Shown: positions 55,423 through 64,000 of the stretch, piece after piece
Layout of the letters: each line of letters starts with the position of its first letter
Numbering within the stretch: the stretch's first letter is position 1
NCBI GenBank assembly: GCA_021399435.1
Contig: JAJTUP010000004.1
Coordinates: forward strand, 1,054,001-1,118,000
DNA: 64,000 bases
Reading direction: 5' to 3'
DNA from: Diaporthe sp. PMI_573
Taxonomy: Eukaryota > Ascomycota > Sordariomycetes > Diaporthales > Diaporthaceae
Translations under genes and position numbers: made by a program
Notes under the pieces: generated by a model
The model's input: the letters and a program-made list of their open reading frames with translations, nothing else
Databases searched by the model: none
What the model was told of the DNA's origin: nothing

Positions 55423-57139
55423 ATGTCTCCAATCTCATCCGGAATCTTTCCTTTCTCTCAAACAGGACCATCAACTGATCCTTCGGGATCAGCGTGGGAC
55501 AATACGACAGTAGAAGGACCACAGAACTTCTTTGCAGACCAAGGAGAAACCGAGGACTACTCTTTCACCATGGGCCACTTTACTGCCGGGAAACCCCAAA
55601 CCACTTCTTCCGAGGACTTCCAGACCACATGGATGCAAGCCCCCACAGCTGCAGGTGAGAACACTCACAAGGCTCAGCCTATGAGAAGGATCTCCGCACG
55701 AGGCCCTGCCAAGAGCCACCGGATCTCGAAGGCTTCTTCGAGTAAGAGCCAGCCAAGGCCTCACTCAGTCATGTCACAGGGCGCTTCTATGGCGTCGAAA
55801 TTTGACATCTCAGGTAATGCAAGCACATTCCAGGATGGACAACTTGGCAACACCCGTATGATGGATGTTTCGCAATATCTTTACCAGCAGTCTGCCCCCA
55901 TGACAACATCGCCGGAAATGGTCTCGTCAGGCTTCTACCCCCAGATGGATGGTTTGCCTGTTACCGGACTGGCTTTCAATGATTTCTCTGCGAATCAGCA
56001 TGTGGACCCCAATGCCCTCCCTCTGGACTTCGATACCAGCATGTCGGGTGGCTCGCCCGCTCAATCCTGGGACAACCTGAGCGAGGGTTCCTGCGCCTCA
56101 AAGGACGACATCTGGCCGCTGGCCTTGCAACACTCGCCACTTACTAGTGTCTCTTCCAACTCCCCAGCCCTGCAATCACTGGACACCTTCAGCCTGGGCG
56201 GACACGCCTCTCAAACCATGATGGCACCAGAGGACCTGGAAGGCAACATGCTCCCGGCCATGGGAGACGACCAAGTCTCGATGCCTGGCTGGAACGATCG
56301 CCGAACCGTCGGCGAAGGTGAGTCTGCGCGGGATCATCCACTCTACAAGAATGCGTATCCCAAGGCGGACGGCCTCTTCCATTGCCCGTGGGAGGGACAA
56401 GCAAGCTGCAACCACAAGCCCGAGAAGCTCAAGTGCAACTATGAGTAAGTGACGACGGACATCTCTGATAGTGACCGATGACCCCTGCTTGTATACTAAC
56501 GATGTTCGTCGCAGCAAATTCGTGGACTCGCACCTCAAGCCCTACCGCTGCAAGGTCGACTCGTGCGAGAACGCCAGGTTCTCTTCTACTGCGTGTCTCC
56601 TGAGACATGAGCGTGAGGCCCACGCGATGCATGGACACGGAGACAAGCCCTACCTGTGCACCTATGAAGGGTGTGACCGAGCCGTCGCTGGCAATGGATT
56701 CCCCCGCAACTGGAACCTGCGCGACCACATGCGCCGCGTACACAACGACAACGGGTCCACACTGGGCGCCCGCTCAGGACCACCGTCGCCAAGCGGAAGC
56801 ATCCCAAAGGACTCATCCAAGGCCAGGAAGCGAAAGAGCGAGCCCACTGGTAAGGCCCTGCCCGGCCGCAAGTCCCCCAAGCCGGTCATGGACGCGGAGC
56901 TGCCCAAGGTCGAAGATGTCGCTATCAGACTTCGCGGCGAGTGGGCCGATATCCAGGCCACCCTTCCCAGCCTCGTTACCTCTTTCCCCCAGGCGGATGA
57001 CCCCATGGTCTTGGACCACATCAACGCTTTCAGGGACCGTCTGGATGCTATGACAAGGATCCACAAGGACCTCTTTGCCAACAACAACCCGGGTCTGGTC
57101 CAGCAGCAGTACAACCCTTTCGCTCAGCAATCCGGCTGA
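55423..57139 (+). CDS. C2H2 zinc-finger transcription factor
   Basis: Two exons, 55423-56444 and 56515-57139, with a 70-nt intron (GTAAGT, CTAAC branch, CGCAG) splitting an Asp codon, give 548 residues. The N-terminal 310 residues are Ser/Gln/Pro-rich and probably an activation region. A finger array follows, its boundary at the splice: Phe-His-Cys-Pro-Trp-Glu with Cys-Asn-His, Tyr-Arg-Cys ... His-Glu-Arg-Glu-Ala-His, and Tyr-Leu-Cys-Thr-Tyr-Glu-Gly-Cys ... His-Met-Arg-Arg-Val-His. Next come a basic segment (Lys-Ala-Arg-Lys-Arg-Lys) and a helical C-terminus. The finger sequence is typical of a C2H2 group widespread in Sordariomycetes, related in layout to developmental regulators, but I cannot assign a named gene. 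The long leader upstream suggests tight control. Confidence 0.92.
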
Positions 57140-60100
57140 ATGAATTTTTGGTCAGTCTCTCTTTATACCGTCAAACCCGAGGAGGGACCTACATATGACA
57201 TGTATTGAACGTGATATCTAACTTCACCACTGCAGGCGCCATTTAAGGAATTTCAAACCACAGACTCCAAGTGCGAAAGCTGTCGAACCAGGACAGGACT
57301 TAGCCATCATGAGGCTCCACCCGTCATCCCCATGCTCCACGAGCCCCGACCGTGTCGAGCGGGGAAGAGGCTGGCCTCGAACCACAGCGCCCAGGAAGGT
57401 TCACACCACCCTGCACCAAGCGGGATTGCCCTCCAGGAGAGGACCATGAAGATCCGGCCCAGGCTTCAACCACCCCCTGGACGTGTGAAACTACAAGGAT
57501 TATCCCATCAACTTTGACTTCATCAAATGTTCCAAACCAAAGGATGACGCGCCGAGGACAGCCACCTCAAGGAGCGACCCAAGGAAAGGAACGGGAAGCT
57601 GCCCGGCGCCGTCGCGGGCGGCGATTGCCTGCGTTTTGAAATTGATTGTTCTTGCATTGAGCACAAAAACAACATGGAGAATGACTAATTTGCATTCGAG
57701 GATTTCGGGTTCATGACGGGCATGTAAACACATCTAGAAGACTTCTTGTATCGAAGGGCAACCTTCGTTGGATGAACAGAACAATCACCCAGGCAACAGC
57801 AGTGTCCTTGTTACGTTTGGCATTTGTTTTTCTTTCTTTTTTCCATCTGTCTCCTGGGCGTTGGCGAGCTTGCACATTACTGTTTTTTGTGATCACTGGT
57901 TTTCATGGATATGAGTGTTAGTGTCGGGACCAAAAAAAGAAAATGAGAAAATGTGTTGTCGAATCTTGTTTCGGTACTCCTTGCGTAGGCGCGTGTGTAT
58001 CAAGCTCACGAAGTGATGTCCCCGTCGCCGTCGCCTGTCAACTAGTCACATCGGTCTGAGGTCGGGCACGTCTGTGTCCGTCCCACAATCCGAGGTTGTC
58101 ATTGACGACACGAGCAAGCATCAAACGGCGCAATCATAATCGCGGCGCCCGAAGGCCCGTCGTCCTTGCCTCAGCCGGTGGCTCGCAACAGACGTACAGC
58201 TGGGGACATTTGTGTGCGTGTCAAGGTGAATCTCGATGGCATCGGCGCAGAACAAAAAGGCTATGCCAGCCATGGAGAGAGAAGGACCGCCAACACAGGC
58301 ACACCTCTTTATAGATGCCACTGTCGTGGCGAACTTCGTCTGTGTTACCTCTATACCGACTTTTCTTTCCTCGCCTTCCTCGCCCCGACCCTTCTTCGCA
58401 CACCGACTTTGGCCCAAAATCTGAAATGGGGCAGCGAGGGGCGGGACGATCGCCCACCGACTGACTGACTGACTGGCCACTCACCTCCATCCGGGCCTGC
58501 CCGCTCCGCTTCGCTCGTCGCTGGACACTGGTTGGCTGGGTGTGCCCTTGGGCGGGTGGCAGTCGGGCACCGAAGTGTGTCCCCAGCCAGCCCCCAACTC
58601 ACCCACACACCCCGCGGTCCTTTTCCCCTGCCCGTCTCGGTTGGGTTGCGGGCACGGCAGGTCTTGGATGGAGCAGTGCCCAACGCACCAGAGCCCAACC
58701 CTCACCCTCTCACGTGCCTCTCTCACCCCCCTTTTGGCTGTGTTGCTTATTCCCGACAGAATAACCGGGGCCAATCTAGATGGTGATATGTGGGCTCTTG
58801 ATGCTGCATCTCGGACTTGAGTGGGTAATGGGAACACCTGTGTACGGTAGTTGTACCACCTCGACTGCCCGATTCGAAGGGCAAAGTGTCACGCGACCTT
58901 GTGTTTCAATGGAATCGGTATGGCCTGGATGGGCTTTGTGAAGGGCCACGTCGTTGGGCTCCATTGCATGTGTGCACCTCGCTTCGCCAGTCCGTTCTAC
59001 TGGTGGCACGAGCAGTACCGCTTGCTTACACTTGCAGCCTGAGTACTGCAGAGATGACCATCAGCCGCCCCAAAAGCAATTCGCGAGACGTTACTTGCAT
59101 ATATCGGATCTGATGTGCATGGCACGTTGTGTCCTAGGTCTTTCACCGGGTCCAGGGATGCCTGTCCAACTGGAAATGTCAACATCGGTGAAACTCCATG
59201 TGTGATGGTAACGATCCAGATTTTGCCTTGCCAACTTGGGAGACACAGTATCAATTAGGTACCTAGGTCGTTAGAACATGCAAGTCTTTGTCTCCTCTTT
59301 CATCCAGGCCTCGCAAGGCGGTTACCATGAGTTTCTGAGCCCGTCACTGCCACGGCTGTGGTCTTGGAAGTATGGACGAAATGTAATCCTAGAACCCAAC
59401 ATGAGAGAACGAAATGGCGACACCCAGTCTAGCGTCAACCTCCTGTACTTGTTCTAAATAAAATTCAACTGCCACTTGCAGACAGTTTCCAATGCCCTTA
59501 ATGCAGGGATGTAGGTTTTCTGCCTCAAGAATCAACTCGATAGGTCCTGAAGCTTAGATTCAATATCACGTCGACCATTTCCTTTGAAGTCTTTATTTTG
59601 AAGCAGGCTGTGAAAGTGCTGCGACTGAGCAAGGTCAGGACTGACGACCAAGTCAGGCCTTTGTGCACAAGCACTGGCCGGCCCCCATCTGGCAGCATAT
59701 CGCAAGAAGGTTTCATGCCTGGAGAAAGCCTGGTCTAGCTATGTGAGCCATCAAAAGTTCAGATTTTATCCTTGCGTGTGGTGTGCTAGTGAATGGAGTG
59801 TTGTTGATGGAGCCTCGCTGCCAAAATTGGAAAACTTGAGGAGCGAGAAGGATGTATTAAACATGAGTGAGTTCTGCCCGTGTCGTGAGGGACCTTCCAG
59901 ATCGACTCTACGGGTGACAGTCTATATACCCAGGAAATACAACCACTGAAAATTACTCTTTGGTTTGTTTCCTTCATGACCACGCTTATCAGCTTCTAGC
60001 CTGCTGTGCTGGTGAACACTTGAATCACTCTCAGATAGCCGGCGTGGCAGCTGAAGCAGGATATGTACCCGGTAAAGAACTCTAGGCGTCGTATTGTTTG

Positions 60101-61689
60101 TTTTGTCCGCTGTGTTAGACTGCGTCAGGTGCCTCAGTTCAAGGAGTTATTATAGTGTAAATCCGCAAAAGCCGAATAGCCTTGCGAACAGGTATCGGCC
60201 AACGTCAAGACCGACGCCGACGTCGCTGGCCACGAATCGCACCGAGTGGCTCCCCGTTCAGGTGCTGTCGTATTCGGTCGGCTGGTTAAGCCATGTCCGT
60301 TCACCTTGGCAGGCTACCCCGCAAAGAGTCGAATTCCACGGTCAGATGTGAGTCAGCATAGTCTCCCGCAAGTTGTCGCTCATCTGTCCTCGTCAAGTGG
60401 CATTTGTTGCTACATTTCTTTACTGTCTATCGTGAAGAATATTAGAGTAATCGGCCCCTCCAATGCTCGAATATTATGTGACATTCTTGGGTCTCGTGCA
60501 TTTCGAACCCTCCGGTGTAGCACCTTAGCTGACTGAGTGTCACTCTACTCTGTGATTCATCCTCCTGTGCATTGAGAGAAACGGAAATTGGTTGTGGGGT
60601 CCCCTAGCACGGCTTGGCATGCGGCCGTCATCGTAAAAATACGGAGATTTCGCGCCGGTCAAAACAGAAGACACTCCAGTACAAATACAGATTAAGCAGC
60701 TACAGCCAATCAGAGCCCGCCATTTAACATCAACTCACCACCCCCGTGGTGCTTTTTGCAGCATCGCCCTTCGCCTAGAAACGATTAACTGAACTACTGT
60801 GTACCCTTGGCCAACATTTCGTAACATCGATTAACTACCTACTCATTAGTATCAATCGATCTGGCATTCAGAGCATACTATGCGGCGGTAGTTGCCGTAC
60901 TGGGGGCTGTACTTGTGCCGGTATAATCTTCATTTTGAGTAATGATGGCCTACCGTGTACTCAGTTGCAAGGACTTGAGCCTCAAGGATTCGTGGACATA
61001 GGTATGTCAAATTTTCTGGCGAGCCGAAAAGCAGGTTTTGGTGCTTTCCAACAAGATCAGAACCACTTGCGGCGGCGACGATTTCTACAATCCTACCTAG
61101 TCTCACGCGACTTCAATGATTTCAGGTACATCGTGGGCTTATAAATCCATAGAGTGATTAGATACAGCATCTAGTCCCGACCAAAAGTACCCTAGTCCTC
61201 AGACGCGGTCGGCGGTGCTTCCTTGTGCCCGGACCATTCTACATGCCTGGCAGGTTCCACACACTCCGCAGTCTGGAAGTCACGAGTCGTTGACGCCTAG
61301 TGGGCGAATGGATCTGATGATGTTCGGGGCGCGCATAAAGGCGACCGCCGGCGCAAAGACGGTAGGGCATGGGCGCGACGGGGATAGGACTTTACGGTCA
61401 GCATGCGTGTATGTCGGCTTCAAAGCTGCTTGGCTGCGAGGAACCTATACGCTGCGGAGCTATGCACAGCCAGGAAGTTGATGGCGCCCAGCATCCGGGC
61501 CAGATGGACGATGATGGCTAATTGCTGGCCAGACGGAGTCGTATACTAGAGTAGAAGTGTTTACTGTGGTGACTACTTAAGTGATGCGATCCCATCTCTG
61601 TCAAATCGCTCCCGAGTCTCACAAGACATCATCCAAGGTCTCTCGACAATTACCCTCTCTCGGTATAACAATTTACCACCTCCTTGAAG
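57140..61689. other. Long intergenic region
   Basis: About 4.5 kb, the largest gap in the window. Only short, domain-free frames occur. Pyrimidine-rich blocks occur near 58340-58760. The last 100 bases form the leader of the GMC gene. Confidence 0.45.
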
Positions 61690-63522
61690 ATGCGTGCCTG
61701 CTTGGGCTTCCTATGGCTTGCTGCCTTTGTGCAAGCCTCCAAGAACAATAAGCAGCGTGACGCTGCAAACAAAACCTACGAGTACATTGTTGTGGGTTCG
61801 GGACCTGGAGGTGGTGGACTGGCTGCGAACTTGGCCAGGGCCGGTCACTCCGTTCTCCTCATTGAGGCGGGCGAAGAAGAATTCAACAACACCAACTCAT
61901 ACCTGGTCACCACCAGCACCCTAGCTGTCAATGATCCCCGGACCCGCTGGGACTTCTTCGTCACGCGGGACACGCCAGAACTCGATGATCAATATGAATA
62001 TCTTACCTGGCGGCAGACCAACGGCTCGTACTACGTGGGGTTGGACCCCTCTGAGGGAGCCGAGCGGCTGGGCATCTACTACCCGCGCGCCGGCACCGTC
62101 GGAGGATGCGCCATGCATAACGCGGCCTACATCTCGCTACCTGCCGATGTGGACTGGAACGACATTTCGAATATGACCGGCGACGATAGCTGGCTGACGC
62201 CCAACATGCGCCAGCATCTAGTCCGGCTGGAGCGAAACAACTATCTCGCCAACGGGAGCACTCCTGACCACGGATTTACCGGATACATCGACACCTCCCA
62301 ATTTGATGTCTCGTGGGCCCATAACGCATCAGATCTTACCTCCCTAGCCCAAGGATTCGCAGACATCACGGGAGGACCCGAGACGGGTCTATCACTCTAC
62401 GACCAGCTTCGTCGAGACGTGAACCACAATGAGCCGGGTCGCGACCAACAGAACGGAGTGTTTGCCGTCCATACCCACTCAAGGAACGGTGTGCGGTCCA
62501 GCCCGCGTCAATATATCCGCGCCACGCTCGATGATCCTGGTAATTTCCCTCTCACCCTCCAGACTCAAACCTTGGTCACAAAGGTTCTCTTCTCGGAGAC
62601 TGAAGAAGCCGGGAATTTGCCCAAAGCCATCGGGGTGGAGTATCTCCAAGGCAGGAGCCTGTACTCTGCTGACCCCCGGTACGACCAGGATGTCGAGGGC
62701 ATTCCCGGGAAGGCCTACGCCACGCGCGACGTGATTGTTTCGGGCGGCGCCTTTAACACACCCCAGATCCTCAAGCTCAGCGGTATCGGCCCCCGCGAGG
62801 AGCTGGAGCAGTTCAACATTCCCGTGGTTAAGGACGCCCCTGGTGTCGGCGTCAATATGAAGGACAACCTGGAGGCGGCCATCTACGGCACATTCGAACA
62901 ACCCGTCGAGGGTTTCTTTGATATGATCATCACGACCCCGAGCGCCGAGCGCACGCGTGATATCCACTTCTACTGCGGCAACATGTGGTTCCTAGGCTTC
63001 TTCCCCGGCATGCCTTACCACAACGAGAACGAGTACATGTGCGGATTCATGCAGCTTCATCCTCGCAACATCAACGGCACGGTCAGGCTCCGGTCTGCAA
63101 ACCCGCGGGACACGCCCGTTATCGACCTCGGTTTCTTCAGGAATGGCGATGACCGTGACCTCGAGTCTATGCTGGAGGCTATCAACTTCGTCCGGCCCGT
63201 CCTCAACAGCCTTACTAACAACACCTTCACGGAGCTCAATCCTTGTGCCCCTGGTGTCGAGTGCACCGACGAGTTCCAGCGGTTTTACCACCGCAAGCAG
63301 GCACACGGTCACCACGTTGCAGGCACTGCCGCCATGGGAGCGGATGATGATCCATTGGCCGTGTTGGACTCGCACTTCCGGGTGAGGGGCGTCAGCAACC
63401 TGCGTGTCGTCGATGGCTCCGTCTTCCCGGTGATGCCGGGCGAGTTGCCCTCGCTCCCTACTTACATGTTGGCCGAGAAGGCTACATCGGTAATTCTGGG
63501 CGAACTCGGCGAACCCTACTAG
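61690..63522 (+). CDS. Secreted GMC oxidoreductase (choline-dehydrogenase-like)
   Basis: A single exon of 610 residues starting at the ATG at 61690; the TTG two codons earlier is not used. A signal peptide (Cys-Leu-Gly-Phe-Leu-Trp-Leu-Ala-Ala-Phe-Val-Gln-Ala) is followed by the FAD-binding Gly-Ser-Gly-Pro-Gly-Gly-Gly at 36-42 and Leu-Leu-Ile-Glu-Ala-Gly. Then come the GMC signature with Gly-Thr-Val-Gly-Gly, the second signature Ser-Gly-Gly-Ala-Phe-Asn-Thr-Pro-Gln-Ile-Leu-Lys-Leu-Ser-Gly-Ile-Gly-Pro, and catalytic His within His-Gly-His-His (539-542). Many N-glycosylation sequons support secretion. These flavoproteins oxidise alcohols or sugars with O2 or quinones. Near the C-terminus, where many relatives carry Asn or a second His, it reads Pro-Gly-Glu-Leu-Pro-Ser-Leu-Pro-Thr-Tyr-Met, so the substrate class is uncertain. 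Confidence 0.95.
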   Translation: MRACLGFLWLAAFVQASKNNKQRDAANKTYEYIVVGSGPGGGGLAANLARAGHSVLLIEAGEEEFNNTNSYLVTTSTLAVNDPRTRWDFFVTRDTPELDDQYEYLTWRQTNGSYYVGLDPSEGAERLGIYYPRAGTVGGCAMHNAAYISLPADVDWNDISNMTGDDSWLTPNMRQHLVRLERNNYLANGSTPDHGFTGYIDTSQFDVSWAHNASDLTSLAQGFADITGGPETGLSLYDQLRRDVNHNEPGRDQQNGVFAVHTHSRNGVRSSPRQYIRATLDDPGNFPLTLQTQTLVTKVLFSETEEAGNLPKAIGVEYLQGRSLYSADPRYDQDVEGIPGKAYATRDVIVSGGAFNTPQILKLSGIGPREELEQFNIPVVKDAPGVGVNMKDNLEAAIYGTFEQPVEGFFDMIITTPSAERTRDIHFYCGNMWFLGFFPGMPYHNENEYMCGFMQLHPRNINGTVRLRSANPRDTPVIDLGFFRNGDDRDLESMLEAINFVRPVLNSLTNNTFTELNPCAPGVECTDEFQRFYHRKQAHGHHVAGTAAMGADDDPLAVLDSHFRVRGVSNLRVVDGSVFPVMPGELPSLPTYMLAEKATSVILGELGEPY

Positions 63523-64000
63523 ATGCTCAATTGGTGCCAGAAGCGTATCTCTCGTGGGCTGGTTAATGGCGCCCGTGATGGGTGTTTTGGCTGTCGCGTG
63601 GCCGAGGCAGAATGATACTTGTTAGTGGGGAATAAATTATAATCTGCAGTCAAAACCGTGAGCGCTCTGGACGGCAGTCAGAAGTGATTTACTAGTAGAT
63701 GGGACTCAAACTTGTGGACGACCTTTTTGGATGCAGTTCGATATGAAGTTTCCCGAACTCCAATACATGCTGCGCTACAAATATTCGTAGAGCGAAGAAG
63801 ACGTTGCGCTAGCTAATGACTGTGGCGACTCGCTTTCTACTTCTTTGCTCTTGTTTCAAATACAGGTGAAGGGGGTCAGTTGCTGGGAAGAGGCATCCAA
63901 GTTAAACATAATCAGTAGCAACAAACGATAGAGCACATTAAGCCTACTGATTAATAAACTAGGTAGGTATCCAGTGAGCTCATGTCCAAATGGGATTGTA
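63523..64000. other. Region downstream of the GMC gene
   Basis: 3' untranslated sequence, then AT-richer DNA to the window end. No gene is seen. Confidence 0.5.
63631..63636 (+). terminator. Poly(A)-signal-like AATAAA
   Basis: The hexamer aataaa lies about 110 bases after the GMC stop codon, a plausible distance for 3'-end formation. Confidence 0.45.

Overview
The window looks like nuclear DNA of a filamentous ascomycete (Pezizomycotina, most likely a Sordariomycete). The signs are short introns of about 50-180 nt with GTRAGT-type donors, CTRAC-type branch sites and YAG acceptors; G/C-ending codons in the conserved genes; and fungus-typical families: Zn2Cys6 and C2H2 regulators, an SAT4/PTH11-like receptor remnant, a secreted subtilase, a GMC oxidoreductase and small secreted cysteine-rich proteins. 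I saw no rRNA, CRISPR array, complete transposon or convincing tRNA. The species cannot be fixed from sequence reading alone. Most spliced models were assembled by joining reading frames across GT..AG introns and checking that phases and conserved motifs continue.

Layout. 1-7.7 kb is an accessory-looking stretch: an orphan membrane protein with an internal duplication (- strand), a 59-residue Cys-rich microprotein, a small secreted 8-Cys protein and a truncated receptor-like gene. 8-12.5 kb carries a CYP7/CYP8-like P450 and, tail to tail, an HMT1-type ABC half-transporter. 12.5-16.3 kb is gene-poor but holds what looks like a decayed small secreted protein. 16.3-27.6 kb is a dense conserved block: an SET-domain protein with a signal peptide, a Ybp2/Alf4/glomulin-type repeat protein, Cwc21 (splicing), Cdc123 (eIF2 assembly; divergent from cwc21) and a 1162-residue protein with three CbxX/CfqX-type AAA modules.

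28.7-35.7 kb holds a subtilase with a duplicated C-terminal domain, an isochorismatase-fold hydrolase with a signal peptide, and an acidic, low-complexity orphan whose 3' end may be frame-disturbed. 35.7-64 kb is sparse. Long non-coding spacers of 3-4.5 kb separate a Gln/His-rich Zn2Cys6 regulator, an unnamed fungal protein, a second Zn2Cys6 regulator whose zinc cluster is split by an intron, a C2H2 regulator with a long leader, and a secreted GMC oxidoreductase.

No classical biosynthetic cluster is visible: there is no PKS, NRPS or terpene synthase. The genes do not form one pathway. The most distinctive items are the triple-AAA protein, the secreted SET protein, the subtilase with twin C-terminal modules, the Cys-rich microprotein, and the decayed or truncated accessory genes in the first 15 kb.
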